This document shows, one piece after another, positions 1 to 6,376 of a DNA stretch of 34,226 nt (within the stretch, counting starts at the first letter, position 1; each line of letters begins with the position of its first letter). This DNA is from Collinsella sp. Lineage in GTDB: Bacteria > Actinomycetota > Coriobacteriia > Coriobacteriales > Coriobacteriaceae. A program made the translations under genes and the position numbers. A model generated the notes under the pieces. It worked only from the letters and a program-made list of their open reading frames with translations. It was not told the DNA's origin and did not search any database. The stretch covers positions 1-34,226 of the forward strand of contig DXMG01000010.1 in the NCBI GenBank assembly GCA_019414325.1. The letters run 5' to 3'.

Positions 1-69
1 GAGGCGCTCAAGAGCCTGGGCGTACTCATGTCATCGCTCAGCTGGAACGCGCAGGCTCTTGAGCGCCTC
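1..69. repeat. Fold-back inverted repeat at the window edge
   Basis: Bases 1-18 (GAGGCGCTCAAGAGCCTG) are the exact reverse complement of bases 52-69, separated by 33 bases. Both arms encode EALKSL of the membrane dipeptidase, the right arm on the minus strand and the left arm on the plus strand. Read on the plus strand, bases 1-51 continue that protein plausibly (EALKSLGVLMSSLSWNA), so this piece is inverted relative to the rest of the gene. The likeliest cause is a fold-back chimera at a contig end. A small invertible segment is the alternative. Confidence 0.75.
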
Positions 70-492
70 GATCAGCGCGGGGTCCTCGGCAAAGAACGTG
101 GCGTTTTCGATGGTGTGGATGCAGGCGACCTTGCCGTCTTTGAGTGCAGGGCGAATGTCAGCGGCGCTGCGTACGTTGACCATGCGGTCGTGGTTGAGCA
201 TTACCTGGCCGCTCATGTGCGCCATGATCTGTGCTTGGAAGCGTGCGGCGTGGGCGGTGGGAATCTCGTCGGGGACAAACGTGGCGAAGCACTGTGCCCA
301 CGGCGTGTTGCCGATCTTTGCGAGCGAGATGGCGCAGGCGTTGCCCTCGATGAGGTCGAAATCTTGCGGATGCGTTTCGTCGCCGGGGAAATAACCGTCG
401 GTGCCGGCGGTAAAGCGCAGGTCGAGATCGAGCGTGGCCCAGCCGATTCGGTCGGCAGTGTCGCAGTGTAGGTCAAATACGGGATATGCCAT
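31..492 (-). pseudogene. Membrane dipeptidase (peptidase M19), N-terminal part, broken at window edge
   Basis: This is the N-terminal part of a zinc-dependent membrane (renal-type) dipeptidase, a family that cleaves dipeptides using a binuclear metal site. The protein begins MAYPVFDLHCDTADR; the HCD pair is the family's first H-x-D metal motif, and HTIENA near residue 125 fits the region carrying the bridging glutamate. The start at 492 is chosen because GGAGG lies just upstream (minus strand); an upstream in-frame ATG at 522 lacks such support. Family members run to well over 300 residues, but here the native reading stops at EALKSL (about residue 147), followed by six foreign residues and a stop at 31. 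The break coincides exactly with the inverted repeat at 1-69, so truncation is more likely an assembly or rearrangement effect than natural decay. Confidence 0.75.
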
Positions 493-612
493 GGTTCCTC
501 CGGTTGCAGCGTTTCTTTGCAAACTGTCTTTGAATTGTATGACTAGGGTATAGTTAGCGCCATATGTTCACGGCGGCCCGCGTTGTGCGCCGCCCTTATT
601 ACGGAGGTTACC

Positions 613-1041
613 ATGTCCAACCAGGGCAAGAAGGTTAAGACCCATTATCGTGGCACGCTCGACGACGGCACGCAGTTCGATAGCTCCTACGATCGCGGCG
701 AGCCGCTGGAGTTCACCTGCGGTGCCGGTCAGATGATCAAGGGCTTCGACGCCGCCGTTATCGATATGCAGGTGGGCGAGAAGAAGTCCGTACACATTCC
801 TGCGGTCGATGCCTACGGCGAGCACAATCCCGAGATGGTCCTGACCTTCCCGGCCGAGCAGGTTCCCAACATCGAGCAGATCGAGAAGGGTATGAAGCTC
901 TTCCTGTCCACGCCGAGCGGCATGCCTGTCCCCGCCGTCGTCATCGATGTGACGCCCGAGGCCGTGACGCTCGACGCCAACCACGAGCTCGCCGGCAAGG
1001 ACCTCAACTTTGATATCGAGCTCGTCGAGGTCGAGGACTAG
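613..1041 (+). CDS. SlyD-like FKBP-type peptidyl-prolyl cis-trans isomerase
   Basis: A 142-residue cytoplasmic FKBP-family prolyl isomerase and chaperone. The start ATG at 613 has GGAGG a few bases upstream; an in-frame frame opening at 583 has no ribosome site. The N-terminal FKBP strand (KKVKTHYRGTLDDGTQFDSS), the GAGQMIKGFDAAVIDMQVGEK segment (split here by residues 38-57) and the C-terminal NHELAGKDLNFDIELVEV are typical of the SlyD subgroup, as is the insert-in-flap region between about residues 70 and 120 starting at AYGEHNPE. The His/Cys-rich metal-binding tail of E. coli SlyD is absent; the protein ends in an acidic VEVED. It lies 3 bp upstream of a UreE-like gene, so the two are probably co-transcribed. 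This is a notable pairing, because both families are known in nickel handling. Confidence 0.9.
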   Translation: MSNQGKKVKTHYRGTLDDGTQFDSSYDRGEPLEFTCGAGQMIKGFDAAVIDMQVGEKKSVHIPAVDAYGEHNPEMVLTFPAEQVPNIEQIEKGMKLFLSTPSGMPVPAVVIDVTPEAVTLDANHELAGKDLNFDIELVEVED

Positions 1042-1044
1042 AGT

Positions 1045-1623
1045 ATGCCTGAACGCTTGGTTTCGACGACATGCTTGGGAAATCTCAACGATCCGTCCTA
1101 TGAACTCCTGCTTCGCCGGAAGTTGGGCGGCGTCTTTGAAGTTGACGAGTTGCTGCTCGATTGGGACCAGGCTGATGCGCGCCTGTTTGTGGGCGTGACG
1201 GAGCTGGGGCGCACGGTCGATGTTCGACTGGATACTGCCGACGGCGGTCGTCTTGCCGACGGCGACGTGCTCGCTGTCGACCGCATGGGCGCGGTGCCCG
1301 TGGCGGTTGTCGTGCGTCTGCGTAGCGCCGAGGTCTATTTGGTCGAAGTCGACCGCATGGATCCGATTGTGCTCGCGCATGCGTGCTGGGAGATCGGCAA
1401 CATGCACGCGCCGCTCTTCCGGGGTGATTCGGATGACCATACCGTGCGCATGTATACGCCGGTACAACCGGTTTTGGGCCGCATGTTCCGGGGTATTGAA
1501 GGCGTTCGGCTCTCGGTGGTCACACGCGAGCTCGATGCCAGTCGACGCTTTGCATCGAGCGCGGCGGATGTTGTTGTGAGTATGGCTCCAGACTTTACGA
1601 TCGTAAAGAAGGCGCGCGGTTAG
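1045..1623 (+). CDS. UreE-like urease accessory / nickel metallochaperone homologue (orphan)
   Basis: A 192-residue protein that I assign to the UreE family, whose members bind nickel and deliver it to urease. The support is the N-terminal beta-domain pattern (DVRLDTADGGRLADGDVLAVD, around residues 58-79, split by short variable stretches) and the C-terminal ferredoxin-like domain containing ACWEIGNMHAPLF. The His of GNMH (residue 121) corresponds to the conserved metal-binding His of the UreE GN-x-H motif, and PVLGRMFRGIEG matches the helix seen as PVLxxMLxGLG in UreE. There is no His-rich tail and no urease gene in the window. It starts 3 bp after the SlyD-like stop, implying translational coupling. 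A role in nickel supply to another enzyme, such as a hydrogenase, is inference. Confidence 0.75.
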   Translation: MPERLVSTTCLGNLNDPSYELLLRRKLGGVFEVDELLLDWDQADARLFVGVTELGRTVDVRLDTADGGRLADGDVLAVDRMGAVPVAVVVRLRSAEVYLVEVDRMDPIVLAHACWEIGNMHAPLFRGDSDDHTVRMYTPVQPVLGRMFRGIEGVRLSVVTRELDASRRFASSAADVVVSMAPDFTIVKKARG

Positions 1624-1636
1624 CGTGCGTATGCGT

Positions 1637-1675
1637 AAGACGGACTTTGAGAGGCAACTATCCAAAGTCCGTCTT
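1637..1675 (+). terminator. Hairpin after the slyD-like/ureE-like pair
   Basis: AAGACGGACTTT at 1637-1648 and AAAGTCCGTCTT at 1664-1675 form a perfect 12-bp stem with a 15-base loop, 14 bases after the upstream stop codon. The 3' side lacks a good T run, so termination efficiency is uncertain. Confidence 0.5.
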
Positions 1676-1704
1676 GCTGTTGATGAGATGCTTTGGGGGA
1701 ACAT

Positions 1705-2502
1705 ATGGGTCTTGAGGGAATCAAGCTGATCGCCTGTGATTTGGACGGTACGTTGCTGCATCCGGGGGAGCGCGAGCCACGCCCCGAGGCCTTTGAGCTC
1801 ATTGATGAGCTGCATCGTCGCGGTATCGTGTTTATGCCGGCGAGCGGCCGTCAATACGCGAGCTTGCGCTACCTGTTTGCCCCGGTGGCCGATGAGCTCG
1901 CCTATGTGTGCGAAAACGGAGCCCTGGTCATGAGCGAGGGGCGTGCCGTGGTCAAGCGTTCTATGGAGCGTGGCCTGGCCATGGATATCGCGAATGCCGT
2001 GGTTGCGTACCCCCATGCCGACGTGACCCTTTCGTGCGAGGGACACCTCTACACCATGAGCAGCAACGATGCGTTTGTTGACCACCTGCGTTATGAGGTC
2101 CATTGTGATGTGGCGGTAGTCGACCGTCCCGAAGACATTGACGAGGATGTCATTAAGATTGCCTTCCAGACGCCCGAGGCGGAGCAGCCGGCGGCGCTGG
2201 AGTATTTTGTGCGTCGCTTTAGCGATCGGGTTGATGTGATGACGTCGGGAACCGAGTGGACGGACTTTATCGGCTTTGGTTCGGGCAAGGGTTCCGCGCT
2301 TGCCGATTACGGTCGTGCCCTGGGAATTTCGCCCGATGAGATGATGGCGTTTGGCGATAACGAAAACGACCGCGACATGCTCAACGTAGTGGGCCATCCT
2401 TATCTAATGGAGAGCTGCAATCCCTCTATGCGCGGCATCAACGACCGCGTCCGCTACGCGCGCACGGTCGAAGAAGAACTGCGCCGCCTGCTCGCCGAGT
2501 AG
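1705..2502 (+). CDS. Cof-type HAD-superfamily phosphatase
   Basis: A 265-residue haloacid-dehalogenase phosphatase of the Cof/YidA type with a C2 cap, expected to hydrolyse small phosphorylated metabolites in the cytoplasm. Motif I is DLDGT (residues 12-16; nucleophile D12, acid D14), motif II lies around PASGR, and motif IV is GDNENDRDML near residue 215. The lysine of motif III is probably in GSGKGSAL. The start ATG at 1705 is preceded by GGGGGAA; a TTG opening four codons earlier would place the start on top of this ribosome site. The substrate cannot be read from the sequence. A second Cof-type gene lies at 22813. Confidence 0.85.
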   Translation: MGLEGIKLIACDLDGTLLHPGEREPRPEAFELIDELHRRGIVFMPASGRQYASLRYLFAPVADELAYVCENGALVMSEGRAVVKRSMERGLAMDIANAVVAYPHADVTLSCEGHLYTMSSNDAFVDHLRYEVHCDVAVVDRPEDIDEDVIKIAFQTPEAEQPAALEYFVRRFSDRVDVMTSGTEWTDFIGFGSGKGSALADYGRALGISPDEMMAFGDNENDRDMLNVVGHPYLMESCNPSMRGINDRVRYARTVEEELRRLLAE

Positions 2503-2578
2503 ATATATGTGGCATGCCTAGGAATCTCTTTTTGCTGCAGAGTGCAGAAAGGTGGATTTTAAGGCATGTCCCAAACAT

Positions 2579-2959
2579 CTACCGGCAGTCGGGGCAGAGA
2601 CCCTCGAAGATGGTGTAGTGCGACGTGACGTGCCAGCCGATTTGCTCGGACGCCTTGGCGTCGAGCTGGGCATCGAAGGGGAGCGGTACGTCGATGACGC
2701 GGCTGCACGAGGTGCAGATGATATGTGCATGCGGCTCGATCGTGCGATCGAAGCGGCTACCGCCCGGCGTCCTGATGGAGAGAATCTCGCCGGCGTCGGC
2801 CAAGAGATTGAGATTGCGGTAGACTGTACCGCGGCTGATTTTGTCATCCTGCGCGCGCACGACGTTGTAGATTTCGTCGGCGGTGGGATGGTTATAGCTT
2901 TGGCGCACGGCGTCAAGAACCAGCTTTCGCTGTCTGGTATTCCTTCTTTGCACCGTCAT
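2579..2959 (-). CDS. Fur-family metalloregulator, PerR-like
   Basis: A 126-residue winged-helix repressor of the Fur/PerR family that senses iron or peroxide. The DNA-binding half contains HPTADEIYNVV and ISRGTVYRNLNLL (recognition helix about residues 42-53). The structural zinc site is CTSC (82-85) with CPDC (122-125). Candidate regulatory-metal ligands are H24, D71, H77 and H79, the arrangement found in PerR (HPTAD, RFD, H-x-H), so PerR is favoured over Fur. Transcription runs leftward, downstream of the acylphosphatase gene and separated from it by a 61-bp AT-rich gap that could carry its own promoter and operator. Confidence 0.85.
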   Translation of the reverse strand: MTVQRRNTRQRKLVLDAVRQSYNHPTADEIYNVVRAQDDKISRGTVYRNLNLLADAGEILSIRTPGGSRFDRTIEPHAHIICTSCSRVIDVPLPFDAQLDAKASEQIGWHVTSHYTIFEGLCPDCR

Positions 2960-2981
2960 GCGCCTCGCCTCTTTTCTATCA

Positions 2982-3005
2982 ACGGTTATAAGTAAATGAT
3001 ACCGT
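2982..3005. promoter_or_regulatory. Candidate autoregulatory operator of the Fur/PerR-like gene
   Basis: ACGGT (2982-2986) and ACCGT (3001-3005) flank an AT-rich core containing TTATAAGTAAATGAT, about 25 bp upstream of the regulator's start. The core partly resembles a Per box (TTATAA half-site). The symmetry is imperfect, so this is a position-based suggestion. Confidence 0.3.
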
Positions 3006-3020
3006 ATTTAGCACACAATA

Positions 3021-3431
3021 CTAATAACGAGGACTGAAACCGTCTTCATTGGCAAGTGGGGCTCGGGCCTGGGCGCCTACGAGGCGAAAACGCGTTCCCA
3101 TGCGCTCGTAGGAGGCATGAAGCGCCTCGAGATGAGATAGGATGTTTGCCGGAGCCCCCTGTATCTCCATCTCGACTGAGCCGTCTTCCATGTTGCGCAC
3201 CCAGCCGGTGAGTGCGCGTGCCTGCGCGAGGTTGGTGTTGGTAAAGCGAAAGCCAACGCCTTGGACTTGCCCCTCCCAGCGCAGGAAATAGCGCAGGGGA
3301 GTATCTTGAGTGGCCTCGTCGCTTGCGAGCGCAGTAAGCCTGCGGCGCAGCTCGAGCTCGACGTTTGATGGTTTTTGAGGCTCTCGACTGCCGCCGGTGA
3401 CGCTGGAGAAGAACGTATCGAAGAAGCCCAT
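3021..3431 (-). CDS. Acylphosphatase with N-terminal extension
   Basis: A 136-residue protein whose C-terminal ~90 residues form an acylphosphatase domain, which hydrolyses carboxyl-phosphate bonds. The signature GQVQGVGFRF carries the catalytic Arg, and GWVRNMEDGSVE carries the catalytic Asn. About 45 residues precede the domain (MGFFDTFFSSVTGG followed by a charged helix), which ordinary ~90-residue acylphosphatases lack. The start at 3431 is chosen because upstream codons in this frame overlap the preceding oxidoreductase gene; the two genes are 2 bp apart and probably coupled. The function of the extension is unknown; its aromatic start could be amphipathic. Confidence 0.8.
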   Translation of the reverse strand: MGFFDTFFSSVTGGSREPQKPSNVELELRRRLTALASDEATQDTPLRYFLRWEGQVQGVGFRFTNTNLAQARALTGWVRNMEDGSVEMEIQGAPANILSHLEALHASYERMGTRFRLVGAQARAPLANEDGFSPRY

Positions 3432-3433
3432 CG

Positions 3434-4540
3434 CTAGGCCTGCTTGCCTGCATCGGCCGGGAAGGTAATGCCGGCCTGCTGGCGCACGGCATCCATGATG
3501 CGCAGCGAGACGAGCGTGACATCGCGGTAGTGGCCAAGCTCGTGGCGTCCCGCCGGGGTCTCCCAAATCTCTTCCTTAACGTTATCGATGTCGCCGATGG
3601 CGGTGATAAAGTCGGCGAGCTCGTATTCCATAGTGTTGCTCGATTTGGGCAGGTCGAGCACGCGGCCGTTGTCGCCTTGCTCGCGCGGCGCCTCGGTTGC
3701 CGAACCGCGCACGACGTCGCCGCGATAATCGATGCGGACGTTGCGGGGCGTGGACAGATGGTCGATCTGGATAGTGCCACGCTCGCCTTCGATCTGCGAG
3801 GGCAGCAGGTCATTCGTTATTTTGGAGTGCGCAAGCTCGACGGAGATACGGCCACCGCCGTAGCTGGCGAGAATGGAACCGCAGCCGTCGATGGGGCCGT
3901 GCGTGAGCTGTCGCGTGGTGGGGTCGAGCAGAGTAGCCATGCTCGTAAGGCCGGAGGGCATGCCGAAAATCTCGACCATCGGCTCGACGGTGTAGACGCC
4001 GATATCCATGAGGGAGCCCGATGCCATATTGCAGTCGAAGATATTGGTGGCGCGTCCCGCGAGAACCTCGTTGTAGCGCGAAGAATACTTGCCAAAGCGC
4101 AATGAGGCGCGGCGGATGGGCGCAATTTCGCCCAGGGCGTCCTCGATGGCGTGGAAGGCGGGATCGTGGAGGGGACGCATGGCCTCGAGGGCTACGACAC
4201 CCGCCGCCTCGGCTGCGCGAAAGACCTCGAGCGCCTGCGCCTCGGTGGCGCAGAAGGGCTTTTCGACGATAACGTGCTTGCCGCCGGCGATGCAGGCAAG
4301 GGCCTGCTCGTAGTGAAGTGCGTTAGGGCTGCCGATGTAGACGGCGTCGACGTCGGCGGCTGCCGCGAGCTCATCGAGTGAAGTAAAGTTTCGCTCGCCG
4401 CCGCGCTCGGCGGTAAAGGCAGCACCGCGATCGGCGTCGCGCGAAAGCGTGCCCACAAACGCGGCTTGGTCGTTGGCGTTGACGACCTGGATAAAGTCGT
4501 CGGTAATCATGGATGTGCCGATGGTCGCTATACGCAGCAT
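3434..4540 (-). CDS. Gfo/Idh/MocA-family NAD(P)-dependent oxidoreductase
   Basis: A 368-residue oxidoreductase. It has an N-terminal Rossmann fold (MLRIATIGTSMI; the usual GxGxxG is reduced to GTS) and the family motif EKP at residues 93-95 (HVIVEKPFC), followed by the C-terminal alpha/beta domain with GSLMDIGVYTVEPM. The second half fits the dimerisation and substrate domain, and full family length is present. Such enzymes oxidise or reduce sugars, inositols or related polyols; the substrate here is unknown. The ATG at 4540 has an AGGGGG-type site just upstream on the minus strand. The acylphosphatase gene follows 2 bp downstream. Confidence 0.85.
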   Translation of the reverse strand: MLRIATIGTSMITDDFIQVVNANDQAAFVGTLSRDADRGAAFTAERGGERNFTSLDELAAAADVDAVYIGSPNALHYEQALACIAGGKHVIVEKPFCATEAQALEVFRAAEAAGVVALEAMRPLHDPAFHAIEDALGEIAPIRRASLRFGKYSSRYNEVLAGRATNIFDCNMASGSLMDIGVYTVEPMVEIFGMPSGLTSMATLLDPTTRQLTHGPIDGCGSILASYGGGRISVELAHSKITNDLLPSQIEGERGTIQIDHLSTPRNVRIDYRGDVVRGSATEAPREQGDNGRVLDLPKSSNTMEYELADFITAIGDIDNVKEEIWETPAGRHELGHYRDVTLVSLRIMDAVRQQAGITFPADAGKQA

Positions 4541-4615
4541 GTATCCCCCTCGTGCCGTTCGGTTTACAGGATGAGTGTAGCGCGAGGGGGCAGGAAATAG
4601 CGTGCGAAAACGCCG

Positions 4616-5101
4616 TTACAGGTCGCTCTCGTTAAAGCCGGTATCGATATCGAGGTTGCTGCCGTCGGCCGCCGTGGTGGCGAGCTCATCGCAGCGCTCA
4701 TTGAGCTCGTGACCGGCGTGACCCTTAACCCAGATGAACTCAACCTTGTGCTTGCTTTTGGCGGTGAGCAGGCGCTCCCACAGGTCGCGGTTCTTGACGG
4801 GCTGCTTGTTGGCAGTTTTCCACCCGCGCTTTTTCCAGCCGTCGATCCAGTGCTTGTTGAAGGCGTTGACGACGTACTGCGAATCGGAATGGACCTCGAC
4901 CTCGCAGGGGCGGTTGAGTGCCTCGAGCGCCACGATGACCGCCATGAGCTCCATGCGGTTGTTAGTGGTCTTGGCGTAACCGCGCGAAAGCTCGGAGGTG
5001 AAGGTCTTGCCGGCGGGGTTGGTGTATTTGAGCACGGCGCCGTAGCCGCCGCGTCCCGGATTTGATCGGGCCGAGCCGTCGGTATAGATGATGACCTTCA
5101 C
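4616..5101 (-). CDS. rnhA: Ribonuclease HI
   Basis: A 161-residue RNase HI, which cleaves the RNA strand of RNA-DNA hybrids (R-loops, primers). The catalytic acidic residues are visible: D8 in YTDGSA, E51 in NRMELMA, D73 in HSDSQYV and D138 in ERCDELA. The basic substrate-handle region (WKKRGWKTANKQPVKNRDLW) is present, and GHAGHELNE carries the flexible-loop His. The start is a GTG at 5101 with AAAGGA upstream; an overlapping ATG two bases earlier is out of frame. The length is close to the E. coli enzyme. It is a single-gene unit between the oxidoreductase and the LysR gene. Confidence 0.93.
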   Translation of the reverse strand: MKVIIYTDGSARSNPGRGGYGAVLKYTNPAGKTFTSELSRGYAKTTNNRMELMAVIVALEALNRPCEVEVHSDSQYVVNAFNKHWIDGWKKRGWKTANKQPVKNRDLWERLLTAKSKHKVEFIWVKGHAGHELNERCDELATTAADGSNLDIDTGFNESDL

Positions 5102-5200
5102 ATGGTTCCTTTCGTTGAGTGCGTTTCATGTGAGTGACCATTGTAGCGCCATGCCCGCCGGGGGCTAGCAATCTATGATTTCTGCCCCGTCTTCCGACAG

Positions 5201-6103
5201 TTAGTTGGCATGGATGGTGCGGTTGAGCTCGTCGAGGTATTGCTGCAAGAGGGGAGAGGGCTTGCGCTCGTCGTGCATGATATAGCCTACGTGCATCGTT
5301 GGGGCGTCTGCTAACGGGATCGATGCCATGTCCCATTGCATTTCATTGGAGAGGACACCGGTCGACAGAGTGTAACCGTTCGACGTGATAAGTAAGTTAG
5401 TAAGTGTTCCGCGGTCCGAGATTCGTATGTTGCGGTCGCAAGGGATATAGCTAAAAGGTTCCTCGGCGTAATAGAAGGAGTTTGAGGTTCCCTGCTCAAA
5501 GCTGTAGCGCGTATAGGGCGTGAGGTCGGCAAGGGACAGCTGCGGGCGGCGTGCGAGCGGGTGGCGCTCGCTAACGAAGACGTGGACCGTCGCGTCGAAT
5601 AGGGGATGGAAGCTTGCGCGGGCATCGGCGAAGGCCTTCTGCAGAACGCGGGCGTTAAAGTCATCCAGATACAGAATGCCGATATCGCTGCGAAACGCAC
5701 GGACGTCATCGATGATCTGCGATGTGGTGGTCTCGCGCATGATGAACTCGAACTTACTGTCGCGGCAGCGCTCGACGACGTTGACAAAGGCCTCGACCGA
5801 AAAGGCGTAGTGCTGGGCGGAAATGGCGAGGCGGGCTTGCGGGGTGCCACCGTCCTCGTAGCGTGCCTCGAGCATGTCGGCCTGCTCTACGACCTGGCGC
5901 GCATAGCCCAAAAGCTCGGTGCCGTCGTTGGTGAGCGTGACGCCGCGGCTGGAGCGCGTAAAGATCTCCAGATGGAGCTCTTGTTCTAGGCTTTTGACGG
6001 CGTTTGAGATGTTGGACTGAGCGGTATAGAGGCGCTGAGCTGCGGCGTTGATTGAGCCGGACTCTGCCACGGCGATAAGAAAACGAAGCTGCTGGAGTGT
6101 CAT
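5201..6103 (-). CDS. LysR-family transcriptional regulator
   Basis: A 300-residue LysR-type regulator. The N-terminal winged helix-turn-helix (MTLQQLRFLIAVAESGSINAAAQ, shown in part, then LYTAQSNISNAVKSLEQEL) is followed by a periplasmic-binding-like effector domain from about residue 90. The gene is divergent from metY with 273 bp between the two coding starts, the classic arrangement for a LysR protein controlling its neighbour. Control of sulfur-amino-acid synthesis, as with CysB/Cbl-like proteins, is inferred from context only. AAAGGACG precedes the ATG. Two 10-bp palindromes in the shared intergenic region are candidate binding sites. Confidence 0.88.
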   Translation of the reverse strand: MTLQQLRFLIAVAESGSINAAAQRLYTAQSNISNAVKSLEQELHLEIFTRSSRGVTLTNDGTELLGYARQVVEQADMLEARYEDGGTPQARLAISAQHYAFSVEAFVNVVERCRDSKFEFIMRETTTSQIIDDVRAFRSDIGILYLDDFNARVLQKAFADARASFHPLFDATVHVFVSERHPLARRPQLSLADLTPYTRYSFEQGTSNSFYYAEEPFSYIPCDRNIRISDRGTLTNLLITSNGYTLSTGVLSNEMQWDMASIPLADAPTMHVGYIMHDERKPSPLLQQYLDELNRTIHAN

Positions 6104-6119
6104 CGACGCCCGTCCTTTC

Positions 6120-6150
6120 GATAGCTATCTAAAAAACCGATAACATGTTA
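6120..6150. promoter_or_regulatory. Two perfect 10-bp palindromes in the LysR-metY divergent region
   Basis: GATAGCTATC at 6120-6129 and TAACATGTTA at 6141-6150 are each perfectly self-complementary. Their starts are 21 bp apart, about two helical turns, and they lie upstream of the metY -35 box and just upstream of the LysR gene start. Spacing and position suit a LysR-type dimer-of-dimers site, but no binding consensus was tested. Confidence 0.4.
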
Positions 6151-6164
6151 GCGCTTTTAAGTGA

Positions 6165-6193
6165 TTGACCGAGCGAAACAATGCTCGTACTAT
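6165..6193 (+). promoter_or_regulatory. metY promoter
   Basis: TTGACC at 6165-6170 and TACTAT at 6188-6193 are separated by exactly 17 bp, a good sigma-70-type promoter facing metY. Initiation near 6200 would give a leader of about 177 nt before the metY ATG. Confidence 0.6.
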
Positions 6194-6261
6194 TCAAAAC
6201 ACACAAAGGCGGTAGGTAATTAAGCCGACCACGGAACCGGGATGCGAAAGGAGGCCCGCAT

Positions 6262-6315
6262 ATGAATTGCTTACCAAGACGAATGCCGGGCTCCTGCTTG
6301 CGCCCGTCGGCGTGA
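6262..6315 (+). CDS. Leader peptide upstream of metY (candidate Cys/Met attenuator)
   Basis: A 17-codon ORF encoding MNCLPRRMPGSCLRPSA lies in the metY leader. AAAGGAGG ends 7 bases before its ATG, the best Shine-Dalgarno in the region. It contains two Cys codons (6268, 6295) and an internal Met codon (6283), matching the pathway product of the downstream sulfhydrylase. Its second half overlaps the 5' arm of the hairpin at 6291-6322, and its stop codon (6313-6315) falls inside that hairpin. GGAGGCCCG at 6250-6258, which includes this ORF's own ribosome site, can pair instead with CGGGCTCC at 6287-6294. This is the arrangement expected for ribosome-mediated attenuation. Too short for compositional proof; conservation is untested. 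Confidence 0.55.
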   Translation: MNCLPRRMPGSCLRPSA

Positions 6316-6355
6316 TCAGGAGACAGCGACTTATTTCTCTCTTTTTATTTACTTT
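6291..6355 (+). terminator. Candidate attenuator hairpin in the metY leader
   Basis: CTCCTG (6291-6296) pairs with CAGGAG (6317-6322) and, inside, CGCC (6301-6304) pairs with GGCG (6309-6312). A T-rich stretch (6331-6355) follows after about 8 bases. The 5' arm is also the partner of GGAGGCCCG at 6250-6258, so the two structures exclude each other. The gap before the T-rich tract makes this weaker than a textbook terminator. Confidence 0.45.
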
Positions 6356-6376
6356 CGTTTGATCAAGGAGATCATC

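Noticed and set aside
568..2397. A 609-codon minus-strand open frame across the slyD/ureE/HAD genes
   Set aside because: It is antisense to three well-supported genes, has a His/Arg-rich composition without motifs, and lacks a ribosome site. It is a shadow of GC-rich codon structure.
6200..6376. SAM riboswitch in the metY leader
   Set aside because: I could not fit the conserved core or the four-helix junction of SAM-I/IV, nor the compact SAM-II pseudoknot. The leader ORF with a strong ribosome site explains the region better.
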